A stretch of DNA of 64,000 nt from Astragalus membranaceus (GCA_039519185.1 CM076850.1:163326974-163390973); one strand, 5' to 3'. Counted from the first letter of the stretch, positions 11,301-26,300 are shown. Made by a program: numbers and translations. The notes: generated by a model not told the origin, from the letters alone.

Positions 11301-14300
11301 TAACTATTTTGACCAACACTAAGCTGAATAGCTTATATAGAAATACTAAGACAGTATACTCTAACACTTTGAAATGTACAATATATATAATATATAATAA
11401 TAATAACAATCATGGCATGCTGCATTTTGGTTATGAAATTTGTTTACCCTTGCCTAGTATGTTGGGAAAATCATATATCTTTGTCTTTTCTCTGTAGCTT
11501 AATCAGCAGTGTGAAGATAGAACTGTCTTGCGATATGTCTATTACTATCTGGCCAGAATTTTGTCTGACACTGGCTCCCAAGGTTTGAGCTCAGGTGGTG
11601 GGATACCCACCCCTAACTGGGATGCTCTGGCTGACATTGATGCAGTTGGAGGTGTTACTCGAGCTGATGTTGTGCCACGAATAGTAGAACAGCTTAGTAC
11701 AGAAGCCACAAATGCTGATGTAGAATGTGAGTGTTAATCACTTATTTTTAAGGATTTAAACCTTTATTAGCATCTAGTGAATATTTGTGCACATGCATAC
11801 TTGCATGACATAGATATATTTTACCTTGATTTTAAAAGTAGCTTTTGTTGCTCTTGGGCTGTTAATATGAACTTCATTCTATATAAACAAATTACATTTA
11901 ACTCATACAGATTGGCTGAATTCCCTGTTTGTTGCAGTAATTTGGTTAATGGATTTATCTGAAGATGTTAAGAAATTTCAATCTATATATAAGCATTGGC
12001 ATATTATATACTGACAAGACATGTATTCTTTCTTGTTTAGACTTTAGAGTCCTTTACATAAATTACCTTAGTGAAGGGAACAAAAGTTGGGAGGGATGGG
12101 AAATTACTAGGTTCAGGGCAATGTAGAGTTTTGGATAAGTTGTTTATGGCAACTCAAGTCTCAAAGCATAAAGTGAGATTGGTACATTAGAGGGAAGAAA
12201 ATTAAGAGAAATGTGATTTTCTGTTCAGAAGGGAATGCTTGGCTACTGGATATAAATAAATAATGAACAGAATGAAGTAATTGGTTGATATTATTCTGAC
12301 AAATAAAACCGGACATGAGAAGTAAATTGGCATGCATCCTTTATGTTTTAACAGTGGAGTCTAGGTATCCATGATATGTTATCTTTGAAATGGGGCATCC
12401 TCTGGTAAAAAAAGTAGTCTGTAATTCATGAGAGAAAGGAGGAATAAAAGTAGAGTTTCAATTTAAGTTTTCTGTCAGCGATCTTACAATGATATCTAAT
12501 TTGCATTTGCATTTAACAATTTTATTATTTATTTGGAATTGATGAATAATTATTTCTGCGCAAGAATTATTGGAAACTATAGTTTATCTTGAGAAGTTAT
12601 ATTTGTGTATGCCTTCTGTTCGACTAGAAAGATATTTAACAAAGCTTCCTTTGCTGAAAATCGGGGCAAATGTAATTAACATCTTGGATTTTGAATTTCA
12701 ATATATATGTCCATGTGGTAATATTGTTGAAAATGCGGTGCTACAGTACAATGGTATATAGCTGCAAATGTAATATAAAATAATTATATACATCTTCGGA
12801 TTAGATCATTGTAATTTTGCTGGTAGATTTATTATTTTATGGGTAAAACATGAGTTGAACCTGTTAAAAAATTAAATTGGCCATATTATTAGTAAACATA
12901 GGTTGTTGAAGTATGCTTTCCATTTTTTTATGAGATAATCTCTTGATTCCCGTTCAACTTGTTTTTTTTTGAAGTTCATGCTCGAAGACTGCAATCCTTG
13001 AAGGCGCTCACATATGCTCCTACATCTAACTCCGATGTTTTGTCTAGATTGTACGAAATTGTATTTGCCATACTAGAAAAGGTTGGTGCGTTTCTATTAT
13101 CTTCTCTATGCATATAAGATATTTCCTAATGCACATTTATTTATAGTTATTCCTAGAGCCACCTCAGCTTTGAGTTGTTTAGAATTGTTGACGTGTTTCA
13201 CGTATCTTGGCCTGGGTATGCCCTCAGTTTGGAGTTCTTCTCTTTGGTCAGGAAAGAGGGACCAAATTGCATGTATCTTTTTAAGCAAAAAACTATACCC
13301 TATACTTGATTTGGGGAAAGAAATTTCATAGCCTCTTTATGGTGTTTAACGCACACCTTGTTCCAAAGAGTTTAGTCTGCTGATATGATTGATGGGCTTC
13401 ATCACTTGGATATGTTAATTTCCTTTATGGTGTTTAACGCACGCCTTGTTAATTTCCTTTACAATGTAGTTTTCTGTTTGGAGGATATGTTATTCTCCCC
13501 TTTCTCACTTTATTTTCTCTAAGGTTATTTCTTTGTAAGAGGAGTTGTGAAATTATGGTCCTTGAGCTTTCTTCAGTTTTCCAGGTTGGTGATACTCCAC
13601 AATTTTCAAAAGGTTATTGTTTTCAATTTTCAGGTTGGTGATCCTTCACAAAAGCGAAAGAAAGGAATACTTGGAGCTAAAGGTGGTGATAAAGAAGTAA
13701 GATCATTTCTTTGAATTATTCTTTCTCTTATTCTGGTATAATGTGCTTGTTCGTCTATGTATTAATTTAACTTAAAGTGAACCTTTTTAATCTCTTATGA
13801 AACTATTGCGCCCTGCCATTCAAAGGTCTGCCGAATTCCCAAAGTGAACCTTTTTGTCCTCTCTCTCTCTCTCTCTCTCTCCGTGATAATATATTTGACA
13901 TTGTATGAATCTTTATATCGTATGCCAGTATAAAACCAAAAATAGGAGACGATGCATTTAAAAAGCCAGCCAAGGGGGAAAATGATCCAAGAAAGGAAAC
14001 TTTCCAAAATCCAATTGGCAACTCCCCATAGGATTAAATTTGTAAGCTATCAAGGTCTTGAAGTGTGAGAAGAGAATGAAATAGAGGTATTATAACACTG
14101 AGATGAATCTCTTCATGTACTCAATTGTGCAGCATAGTTCTATGTCTTCAAAATTCAAATACATTCTGTTTTAATTAGAGCTTGATCAGTGGCGGATCCA
14201 CATAGTAGTGAGGGGGTTCAGTTGAACCCCCTGAAAAAAAACATTCTGCTTACCACCCTATAGAATTTTTTTTTGACACCCCTAAATATTTTAAATTGCA

Positions 14301-17300
14301 CCAATAGTCCAAATTTTGCACCCATTTGCACCAAAGACCCAAACTTCACTTACCCAAACAAACACACTCTCTCCATGATTGTCGAGCTTTTGACGAAAAA
14401 CTCTTAAAAGTTATGCAGAATAGGGTTTTCTTGGCTTCCTTGTGGCTTCTCCATGATTGATTCCATTGGGGATTGTCCTCATCAAACATTCAATGGGTTC
14501 ATTGAGTCTAAAATCGGTAAATGAAAATAGTCTTTCCGAAAGGAGGAAATCAAATGGCGCCAAAATTCTTGGTATTTTGGTACTCAAAATGATGCATCTT
14601 AATCACCATCTTAAAGGATCTGATTTACTTTTAGAGCCTGTTAACTTTTTGGTCGTGATTTCATTTCTAAAAACTGATATCCTGTCACGGATCTTTGTAC
14701 TTTTAATTTCTCTTGATGTAATTTGTACCAAGATTTTTCATAATCTGCAAACATTTTTTGCTGAATTTTGGCTTGTGAAATATTATATTAATTTAGTGAG
14801 CTATCCTATTTATCTTTTTTGTATGCTTGATCATATAGTCTATCATCCGAGGCAATCTACAATATGCCGCCTTGAGTTCTCTTAGAAGACTCCCTCTGGA
14901 TCCTGGCAATCCAGCATTTCTGCATTATGCGGTACTGGGGTAAGTTACTCTTATATCTCACATTTACTAATTATTGCCTGGAGCTTTTCTTTGCAACATG
15001 CAGATGGGTTTTCTTCTGCATATCACATACATTGAGACTTTGTAGGTCTTTTTAGTTTCTTATTTGAGTTTTAGCAGGGCTTTTCCCTTCTCTTTTGAAG
15101 GAAGTATTCATTTATCAAAAAATAAATTTAAACTATTCTTCGTTTTTTCAAAATTTAAAATAATGTTATTGGTTTTTGTATATTTTTCCTTAAATGAGTT
15201 CTAATTTTAATTGTGAGGCATGGCTTATAGGGGGCTTCACATATTCATGTTAGGACATTACTTTTACTAGGCATTGCAGTTGTGCTTGTATAATAATAAT
15301 TTTTCGCTTATTTATTTTCTTCAACCTTCACGCTGGCATTAACTTTCCATAGTTTATTAGCCTCTTCATTTTTCCCTTCCTTGTTACTAGTTTATAGTTC
15401 TCCTGAGTCCTGACAGAGTTGTTTTCAGGATTTCATCTGCTGATCCGGTTGCTGTGAGGCATGCTCTGGAAATTGTTTCCGAGGTAGCTGCAAGAGACCC
15501 TTATGCCGTTGCAATGGCCTTAGGTAACAAGACACTTCCTCATAGTAATTTTCATTCAATGGTGATTGTGGAAATATATTTATTTTCTTTGAATTGTTTG
15601 AATGATACATGGAAGGTATATATAGTATACATTGGACAGAAATAAGAGCAATAATCTAGCCTAGAAATCAGGGGAATTGATTCCCTATCAATGCTAATTC
15701 AAAATTCAAAATATGACAGCTAATAATTAATTACATAAAATCCTAATGAGCTGTACAAGATAGAATCTTTGCTGATTCTGTGCTAATCTTCAACTCTCCC
15801 CCTCAATCGGGATGGTAGATATCTATCATACCCAGATTGGATCTGATATTCTCGTATACATTCCTTGGGCTTTTGTTAGAATGTCTGCTGTTTGCTGGCA
15901 TGATCAAGGTAGTTAAATTCGAGTTTCTACCTGAACTCGAGAGGGGATCTAAGAATCGTAACTCGTAGAGTCGTAACACGATTCGTAAGTGTCTATGTAT
16001 TTTACAATTTTTTTATATATGGATATAAATTCATATATATGCATATGAAACACGTCAAATAAACCTCAATTCAAGATCATAGTAAGAAAAGTCATATATA
16101 GTTCAAATAAGAAATGCAAAACACAAATTTTAAACAAATAAGATTGTCAAAAGGCAGACCCTTGTGAAATAAAACAGAGCACAAAACAGGACAAAAATTA
16201 AAGCAGGCAGAAATGAAAGAAGAAAACGAACATAAGGCACAAACCACTGTTCTATTTTGTAGAAGATGAAGCAGAAGAAAGAAGAGTACAAACTCTGATA
16301 AAAAACAGTATACAAACACTGGAACCAGAAATGAAAAATAGGTGACGTAAAGGAAGAAGACGCATGAAGAAGGCTTCTGAAGGAAGAAGAAGCAAGCAGA
16401 GGCGTCGTAAAGGAAGGGAGTTGCGTACTGAAAAAACGCAGAGAAGGAAGGGTAGGGAAGGGAAGAAGAACAGCGTTTTGCTGTTTTAAAAAATTAGGGT
16501 TTTGCCGTTTTAATGAAAAGCGTCGTTTTATAAAAAGTTCCTGGAAATACCAAAAATACCCTTAATGGAACATAGCGTTTTGCCGTTTTAAAAATTAGGG
16601 TTTTTGGTGTGCAAAACTGTTCTTCTTCAACCTACAGCGCCGCAACCCTGTAATGGATACCCGAAATAGCATTTTGACCCGAAAGCAAAGACGATTAAAC
16701 ACGCCGCTTGCACCGCTTTTACGAACCAGCACGACGCTTCCACCGTTCTCACCCAGCGACGACTCTGCTCACTTTTGAACTCGCAGAGGTGACCAAAAAT
16801 CTTAAAAACGTGCGATTCTACGAACCAACACGCGATTTTGACTACCTTGGGCATGATGGAACATGATTGACACTTATAATTTTATGATCAATTTTCTCCT
16901 TAATGAATTGTCTATCAATCTCCACATGCTTTGTTCTATCATGATGAACTGGATTCTTCGCAGTGCTTATAGCAGCCTTGTTATCATACAATATCCTCAT
17001 GGTGTAGGTTGTAGGAATTATGATTTCATCCAGCATTCGCTTAAGCCATATTCCTTCACAAATACCATGAGCCATAACTCTGAATTCTGCTTCTGCACTA
17101 CTCCTAGCCATAACAGATTGTTTCTTGCTTCTCCAAGTTACCATATTACCCCATACGAATGCGCAATATCCTGTAGTTGATTTTCTGTCAGATAGACATC
17201 CTGCCCAATCTGAATCAGTATAGACTTCAATACCGCTGTTGGTGTACCTTTAAGGTATTGAAGGGTTCTAGTCACATTTCTCATGTCGGTTTCTGTTGGG

Positions 17301-20300
17301 TTTGACATGTAACGACTAGCTATGCTCACAGCAAAGCCGATATCTGGCCTAGTATGAGTTAGATAGATTAGCTTTCCAACTAGACTTTGATATCTATCTT
17401 TGTCTGCTGGTACACTCTCCTCTTCACTCCTTTTGACTGGTTCTATGGGAGTATTGGCTGCTTTGCATCCAAGCATCCCTGTTTCTTGAAGTAAATCCAG
17501 AGTGTACTTCCTTTGAGAAACAGAAATACCATTCTTTGTCCGAGCAATTTCCATCCCTAGAAAATACTTGAGCTGGCCTAGATCCTTGACTTCAAATTCC
17601 TTGCCTAGAAGACTCTTTAGATGATTGATTTGATCATAATCGTCACCTGTAATAACGATATCATCAACATAGACAATAAATAAAGCTACCTTTCCTCCCA
17701 ACGAATGCTTGGCAAACATAGTATGGTCAGTTTGGCATTGAACAAAACCATCTTGCTTGACAACTTTTGTTAGCCTATCAAACCACGCCCTTGGTGATTG
17801 TTTGAGGCCATATAGAGATTTACGGAGCCTGCACACCATGTTTGTAGTGCTGGATGATTCAAGTCCTGGAGGTATTTGCATATATACCTCTTCTTCTAAC
17901 TCTCCATTAAGAAAAGCATTCTTTATATCTAGTTGGTGTAGAGGCCAATCAAGATTTACTGCTAGAGATAATATGACCCGGACAGAATTGAGCTTGGCTA
18001 CAGGTGCGAATGTCTCTTCATAATCCACCCCGTATGATTGTGGAAATCCCTTAGCAACCAACCGAGCCTTGTACCTATTTATACTGCCATCATCGTTGTA
18101 TTTAATTAAGAATATCCACTTTCATCCCACTGTTCTCTTCCCTTCTGGAATAGTGGTAATTTCCCATGTGCCATTTTTTACAAGTGCTTGAACTTCTTCT
18201 GTTACAGCTGCTACCCATTCAGGTTTCTGCATTGCTTCTTGAATATTTCTTGGAATTTCCATGCTGTCAACAGCTGCTACAAAAGGCCTGTAACTTTGTG
18301 ACAATTTTCCATAGGAAACATATCTCTTAATAGGATGCTTAGTACAAGTTCTCACCCCTTTTCTCTTAGCAATAGGAATATCAATATCTGTTGTATTTAT
18401 ATCAACAGGTTCAGGGTTAGGAAGAATATTACCCGTGGGAACTTCATTTTCTAGAACTTGGTTGGGTTCATGGTTTTGCATTGGAGTTGTGCTTGACTCT
18501 ACATCCTTCCTCCTTTTCCTCTTATAAACCTTCAAGTTATCTTCTCGTGTTTCTGGGCCATGGTCTGTTGAGATGTAGTTGAAACTTTACCTCCACCCTG
18601 TTCAGTTTCTGCTCCACTTACCGTAACACCTTTTGTTGTCCTTTCAGTTGGTTTAGGTACATGTTCAGCTGTTTGAGTGTCAAGATCCTGGTCTGGTACG
18701 GCTTGTGCAGGTTCGGTTAGCTCAAGAACCAAAGGTTGGCATTTTGAATTTTCAATTGGATATGATTGCTCCCCCTGAATGCCAACTTTGGGGTAATAGG
18801 GCTGATTTTCAAATAAGGTTACATCCATAGTGTGATAAAATTTTTTAGTATTGGGAGAGTAACACTTGTATCCTTTTTGGTGAGGAGAGTAACCAAGAAA
18901 TATGCATTTGATGGATTTTGGGTCCAATTTGCTACGGTGAGGGTTGAGGTTGTGGACAAAAGCTGAACATCCAAAAACTTTGAATGGAATGGAAGAAAAC
19001 ATTTTGCTTGTTGGGAAGAGGGTTTGAAGTGTAGAGAATGGGGTCTTAAAGTCAAGGATACGGGAAGGCATTCTATTTATGAGGTAAGTTGCTGAAAGGA
19101 CAGCTTCTCCCCAAAACCGTGTTGGAGCATTTGAGGCTAACATGATTGATCTAGTTACTTCTAGGAGGTGTCTGTTCTTTCGTTCCACAACTCCATTCTG
19201 TTGGGGAGTGTCCACACAAGAACTCTGGTGGACAATGCCAACCTTTTGAAGATAGGAATTTAGAGCAAGGTTGTAATACTCACGACCATTGTCGGTTCTA
19301 AGTATTTGAATCTTGCTTTGAAATTGTGTTTGTACCATGTTGTGAAAGATTTCAAATATCCTCCCCACTTCGGATTTTTCTTTCATTAGAAACACGCAAG
19401 TGACGCGTGTGTGATCATCAATAAAGGTGACAAACCATCTCGAGCCAGTAATGTTCTGAACTCGTGATGGTCCCCATACATCACTATGAATTAGTGAGAA
19501 AGGTTTGGATGGTTGATAAGGTTTGGGTGGGTAATGGCTGCGGGTATGTTTAGACAATTGGCAAATTTCACACTGAAAATGTTCCCTGTTTTTATTGAAT
19601 AATGAGGGAAACATCTTTTCCAAGTACATAAAATTTGGGTGGCCTAATCTATAGTGCCACAACATGATAGAATTATCACTAATTGGAGCTGCTGCTGCTA
19701 CATAGGAATGTATCTTGATTTCTTCTTCTGGTTTTTCAACTTTAAGGAGGTAGAGTCCAGCACACTCTTCAGCATTGCCAATCGTCTTCCCCGACTCCAA
19801 AATCTGAAATTCACACAGGTTAGGGAAGAATTTAGTAACACATTTCAAATCTCTTGTATCTTGCTAATGGACAGCAAGTTACAATCAAGTTTTGGCACAT
19901 ATAGAACTGAGTCAAGTGTAATATTTTGTGAAATAATAATTGATCCTGTACCCATGACCTTAGAATGTGTACCATCAGCTATCCGAACATTATGGTTATA
20001 TGGACAAGGAGAATAACTGCCAAACAAAGTAAAATCTCCAGTCATGTGATCTGAAGCTCCTAAGTCAATAACCATGACTTTGTTCTTTCTTTACTAGTGT
20101 TAAGAGCATGTAAAAAATTACCTCTTTGAGCCACTACAGCAGTACTACTTTTTTCTGCAGTTAACATAGACTGTTGAAGCAATTTTTGAAGAGCCTCCAT
20201 TTGTTCTTTGCTGAATGGATTAGAGTTAGCATTTACCTCAGCTTCTTGATGGTTGAAAGCTGTGTTGCCTCTGCCTTCCTTGTTTTTAAAATGCTTGACT

Positions 20301-23300
20301 TCTGAAGGTTTTCCATGTATGATCCACCATGTTTCCTTGGTGTGGCCTGGCCTCTTGCAATGATCACACCAGGGGCGGTTTTTCTTTTGTTGCGGCCGAG
20401 GCTGGTTTCCTCTTGCTGCCATTGCAGAGCTCTCAGTTGATGGAACTGAGGTGGATGTCCCTAGCATGAGTTTCCTGCTTTCTTGCCTTCTTACTTCTGA
20501 GAAGACTTCCCGAATTTTGGGAAGTGGTTTGGTTCCAAGGATCCTTCCACGAACTTCATCAAGATCCTTGTTTAGTCCCAATAGGAACTGTTAAATAGAG
20601 ACGAAGAATAGAGAGACGATATTGGTCACGCAGTTCGGTCAATGTTTGCCTACGTCTGCTACTACAGAGCAGCTGTAGTTCCGTCTTATTAACTGTATAT
20701 GTTGTTGTGTAAAGAGTACAAGCACTAATGAGTTTAAATAGACTATACTATATGAAAACCTAACGGGTCTGGGCCGAATACCCATATAAATAAATCTACT
20801 ATTTACACCACATCTCAACACTCCCCCTCAAGCTGGTGCGTATAGATTGTAGGCATCCAGCTTGTCACATATGTAAGTTATCCTTGGTCCTCGAAGAGCT
20901 TTTGTGAAGATGTCTGCCAATTGATCATTAGAACCAACAAATGAAGTAGCAATGTCGCCGGACACAATCTTCTCACGAACAAAGTGACAATCAACTTCAA
21001 TGTGTTTGGTTCGCTCATGAAAGACTGGATTGGACGCAATATGTAGGGCTGCTTGATTATCACAGATGAGACTCATAGTGCCTATTTTACAAAAACGCAA
21101 CTCTTGGAGAAGATGTTTCAGCCATGTGAGCTCCTGAGTGGTAAGCGCCATAGCTCGATATTCAGCCTCAGCACTAGATCTGGCAACAACATTTTGCTTT
21201 TTACTTTTCCATGAAATTAGATTTCCACCAATAAGAACACAATACCCAGATGTGGACCTTCTATCAAAGGGGCAACTAGCCCAATCAGCATCTGTGTAAG
21301 CGACAATATTTGAATCCCCTCTATCTGTGTAAACAAGACATTTTCCAGGAGCTCCCTTGATATACCTCAGGATTCTAACAACGACATCCCAATGACTGTC
21401 ACAAGGAGAATTTAGGAATTGACTCACCACACTAACATCATATGAAATATCTAGCCTTGTCATGGTTAAGTAATTTAACTTTCCAACTAGCCTTCTATAC
21501 CTTCCTGGATCTGAAAATGGCTCCCCCTGATCTGGTAGGATATTGACATTAGGATCCATAGGAGAGTCAATTGGCTTGCAATCCAACATTTTGGTTTCTT
21601 CTAAAATATCCAAAGCATACTTTCTCTGGGAAATAGCAATCCCTGCCTTAGAATGCGCTACCTCAATGCCAAGAAAGTAACGTAACTTTCCAAGATCTTT
21701 GACCTGAAAGTGGTGGACTAGATGTTGTTTAAGTCCTGCAATCCCAACATGATCATTACCTCTAATGACAATATCATCGACATAGACAACCGGATAAATA
21801 CATTTGTGAGAGGAGAGCTTATAAAAGACAGAGTGGTCAGCTTCACTCCGAATCATGCCATACTCTTGAACAACACTACTGAATCTCCCAAACCATGCTC
21901 GAGGGGATTGTTTAAGACCATACAAGGCTTTGTGAAGTCGACAGACATACCCACGACACTCCCCCTGAGCAACAAAACCAGGTGGTTGCTCCAGATAAAC
22001 TTCTTCTAGATCTCCATGGAGAAACGCATTTCTTGATGTCTAGTTGATACAATGGCCAATGTCGCATTGCAGCCATAGAAAGGAATAGACGAACAGAAGC
22101 CATTTTAGTCACCGGTGAGAAAGTATCACTGTAGTCAAGGCCAAAAACCTGAGTATAGTCCTTAGCAACGAGGCGTGCTTTTAGACGATCAATACTCCCA
22201 TCTGGACCAACTTTGACAGTATATACCCAACGACACCCAACAATAGATTTACCAGGAGGAGGCGGCACAAGAGTCCATGTCTGGTTAGATTCTAAGGCTG
22301 TCATCTCATCAATCATAGCTTGTCTCCAACCTGAATGAGAAATAGCTTCCTGCGTGGACTTAGGAATGGTGATGGAAGAAATAGCAGAGACAAATGTATA
22401 ATGCGAAGGTGATAAGCGGTGATAGCTGATGAAATTATAAATAGGATGAGGGTTATGGGTGGAACGTGTACCTTTACGCACTGCAATATGAGGGTCTTCT
22501 GACTCGGGAGGCGCATCCGGAGTAGAAGAGGGAACCGGGGCAGGAGATGAGTCACTAGGATCTTCGGTAGGAGGTGGGTTGACAGGAGGGAGACGAGCAC
22601 GGCGTTGATAAGTTTGCAAGGGGGGGGGGGGACTAGAAGGACTAGGAATTTCCGTAGGAGAGGGGTGATCTATCTGGTCAATGATGGGTGGGAGAGGAAC
22701 TACCGGGACAAGGTTAGGAATATGTAATACTTGAGAGACAGACTCAGACTCAATGGGAGATGCAAAGAAGGGAGCATCCTCAAAGAAGGTGACATCAGCA
22801 GACATGTAGAAGCGATGTGTGGAGGGACAGTAGCATCGATATCCTTTTTGAACTCTTGAATAGCCAAGGAAGACACACTTAACTGCACGAGCAGACAATT
22901 TATCAAGTCCCGGAGTAAGATCATGAATAAAACAAGTGGATCCGAAGACTCGAGGAGAGATATGGAACAAGGGCTCATCGGGAAACAATATGGAATGAGG
23001 AACCCTATTCTGGATAGCAGAGGATGGCATTCTATTAATCAAGTGCCCTGCAGTGAGGACAGCATCCCCCCAAAACTTCAAAGGAACATTAACATGAATA
23101 AGTAAGGTGCGTGTTGTTTCAATTATATGACGGTTCTTACGTTCAGCAATCCCATTTTGTTGTGGGGTATGGGGACAAGATGATTGATGTATGACGCCAT
23201 TTTCAACCATAAAAGAATTAAATGATGTAGAAAAATATTCTTTCGCGTTATCACTGCGTAAAGTGCGAATAGAACAACAAAATTGATTTTTGATTTCCTT

Positions 23301-26300
23301 AAAGAAATTTTGAAAAACACCAAGAAGTTCAGATCTATCCTTAAGTAGGTAGATCCACGTACATCTAGAAAACTCATCATTAAAAGTGACAAAATATCTA
23401 TGTCCTACAACTGAAGTGACTCGACTCGGTCCCCATACATCTGAGTGAAGAACATCAAAAGGAGAACGAGCTTGAGACTGAGTACTGCTAGGGAAGGAAG
23501 AGCGAACATGTTTCCCAAGCTGACAAGACTCACAATCTAATGACTGCAGATGAGACAAATGAGGAACCATAACTTTGAACTTCTTGAGACTTGGATGACC
23601 TAACCGACGATGAAGAAGACTGGGGGACTCTGTAGTAGAAGTGGAGGCAATTGTAGATGAAGGATGGATGGGCTGGAGGTAGTAAAGTCCATGTGACTCA
23701 TATCCTGTACCAATCGCCCGCTTCGTACTCCGGTCCTGTATAACAAAATAATCATCATCAAAAGTTACAGAACATTTTAGGCTTCGAGTCAGACGACTAA
23801 CTGAAATTAAATTAAATGGGCAATTGGGAACAAGAAGAACATTGTCAAGGGGTAAGGATGGAAGAGGAGTGGCTTTACCAATGCCACTAGCTTTTACTTT
23901 TGATCCGTCGGTCTTAGAATGTGGTTAAGGCCTAACTCAACCCCACAAAACCGGCTTGTAAGGTGAGGGTTGCCTCCCATATATAAACTCTTTTGAGACC
24001 ATATCTCTAGTCAATGTGGGACTTGGGTTTTTCCCAATAGTCGGCAACGGTAATATAATGTGGGGTGTTAGGTTGGGATATTTTGGATAAAAGAGATGGA
24101 TTACCAGCCACGCAATCAGAAGCTCCAGTGTCCATAATCCAGGAGTCAACAGGTGATGATTGAGAGAAACAAACTGTAGAATTACCAGAATGAGCAACTG
24201 TTGCTGATGATGAAGCCTGAGAAGTCTTATACTGCAGGAATGCCTTATACTCCTCATCAGAAAGAACATTTTGTTTAGTGCTTCTCTGTTCAGAATCATT
24301 AACCTGAGTCATATTTACTGGTTTCTCTGGAAAGCCATGAAGGGAATAACACTTGTCTTCAGTATGACCAAGTTTCTTACAATAAGTGCACTGAGGACGT
24401 CCTCCGACACGACCTCCTCGACCACCCCCACGACCGCGTCCGCGTCCCCCAAGACCTGCAAAATTAGAAACAAGAGCAGAAGATTCTATGTTAGTCTGAG
24501 ATCCATTCCCTCCAGTTCTTTCCAATCCAGGAAGACGTATGAGACGCCTGATAAGATCCTCTGTTGAGGGAATGTCTGATGCAGAAAGAATGTTGCTCCG
24601 TACTGACTCATACTTTTGATGGAGACCATGAAGAACATAGATCATACACACATTATCTAGTTTTTCAAGCATCTTCTTCGGGTCATTGTCGGTCACAAGG
24701 AGCTTGAACTCATTTGTTGTTGACTGAGCTTTATTAGCATATGTCATGATGTTATCTTCTGTCATCTGAAGGGTGGCTAAATTATGAATAACACCATAGA
24801 GACATTGGATATCATTAGAATAAACATTCTTAGCCTTCTGCCAAATATCATAACAAGTGGTGTATGAACGATAATGGACCAGCAAGGAGGGTTCAATGGA
24901 TTGCCACAAAAGAGAGACCAATTGACAATCTGCTTGTTCCCAATCTTCACGCAAATCGTTACCGATATCTGTAGAATTCTTAGTGAGGTGATCTAAAAGC
25001 CTTTGTCCCATAAACCACATTTTGACATAAGCAGACCAAGTCAAATAATTATCACCATTGAGTTTCTCCGTTGTTATAGAGGGATTACTGGAGAAAGCAT
25101 AAGACACGAGACTCTTACCTGTCGATTCAGATTTGTTTTTGTCCTTTTCTGAAGTTGAACTCATCTTTGACAATAATGGGAAGGCTAACCACAATCAGAG
25201 AGTAGCAGTAGAAAGGCGTGGTACGGAATGAACAGTAACGCTGTACGGATAGTGACAGGCGCGCGAATGAACAGTAACACCGTACGGATAAACAGGACCG
25301 CCGCGCGGATGAACAGTAACGCGCTGTACGGATGACCAGTAATGCACCGTACAGATGAACAGCAACTGCCGTACGGAATGAACAGTGACGTCGTACGGCT
25401 GAAATGGACTGTATGACTTTCGTAGCACCTAGGGCCGTTGAGGATGAACAATCAACGGGATAGCTAGGGTTCAATAGCGTGAAGGCGCGACGGCTAGGTT
25501 TTCAGTGATCATAGATAGGCTTTGATACCATGTTAAATAGAGACGAAGAATAGAGAGACGATATTGGTCGGCCAATGTTTGCCTACGTCTGCGACTACAG
25601 AGCAGCTGTAGTTCCGTCTTATTAACTGTATATGTTGTTGTGTAAAGAGTACAAGCACTAATGAGTTTAAATAGGCTATACTATATGAAAACCTAACGGG
25701 CCTGGGCCGAATACACATATAAATAAATCTACTATTTACACCACATCTCAACAGGAACTTGTAAATCCTATCTTTTTCCACCAGCTCCTTATACTTCTTA
25801 TCCTCTGTAGAGCACCATGTAACTTCTTCATATATGTCCAACCGCTGCCAATGTCTATAGAGTATGTTAAAATACTCAGTATCAGAGGACTCTCCCTGTC
25901 GTAGGTCATGGAGTATACTTTTTATCTCAAACACAGCAGATGTGTTGTCCACGTTTGAGTACATTTCCTTCACTGCATCCCATATATCTTTTGCCGTGTC
26001 ATAGAACATGAAATTTTCGCCAATTTCATTTGTCATGGTGTTGAGTAGCCATGACATTACTTGACTGTTTTCAAGTTGCCATTTTTGAAGTTTTGCATCC
26101 CCTTTCTCGGGACACTTAGAGTCTCCTGTGATGTAGCCCTCTCTCCCTTTTCCTTGGAGGAAGATCTTGACTGACCTTACCCATTGAGTATAATTTTGAC
26201 CATTCAATTTATGGCCAGTGATGAGGTGAGTAAGCCCATCGTGTGAGCTGGTCGGAAATGATCCAGTCTCCACTGTGAGCGATTCATTAGAGATGTGGTC

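Larger units (their letters stand above)
20589..25753 (-). mobile_element. Ty1/copia retrotransposon B nested inside copia A, 5165 bp
   Basis: The LTRs are 20589-20820 (232 bp) and 25531-25753 (223 bp), both TGTTAAATAG...CTCAACA. They differ by a short indel near 20630 and about four substitutions by eye. The 5-bp target duplication GGAAC lies at 20584-20588 and 25754-25758, within the Gag frame of copia A. A polypurine tract (CTCCCCCTCAAG on +) and a primer-binding site for initiator tRNA-Met (TGGTATCAAAG on -, at 25521-25530) are in the expected places. It has the same orientation as its host element. Confidence 0.95.

Noticed and set aside
13333..13455. Direct repeat CTTTATGGTGTTTAACGCAC about 90 bp apart
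   Set aside because: A local duplication in an intron with no sign of an element or function.
14187..14460. Possible hAT end CAGTGGCGGATCCACA in TASH3 intron 7
   Set aside because: No matching right end or 8-bp duplication was found, so it is at most a truncated fragment.
25215..25410. CRISPR-like regular repeats
   Set aside because: Repeats are contiguous variants without unique spacers, inside a plant retrotransposon leader.
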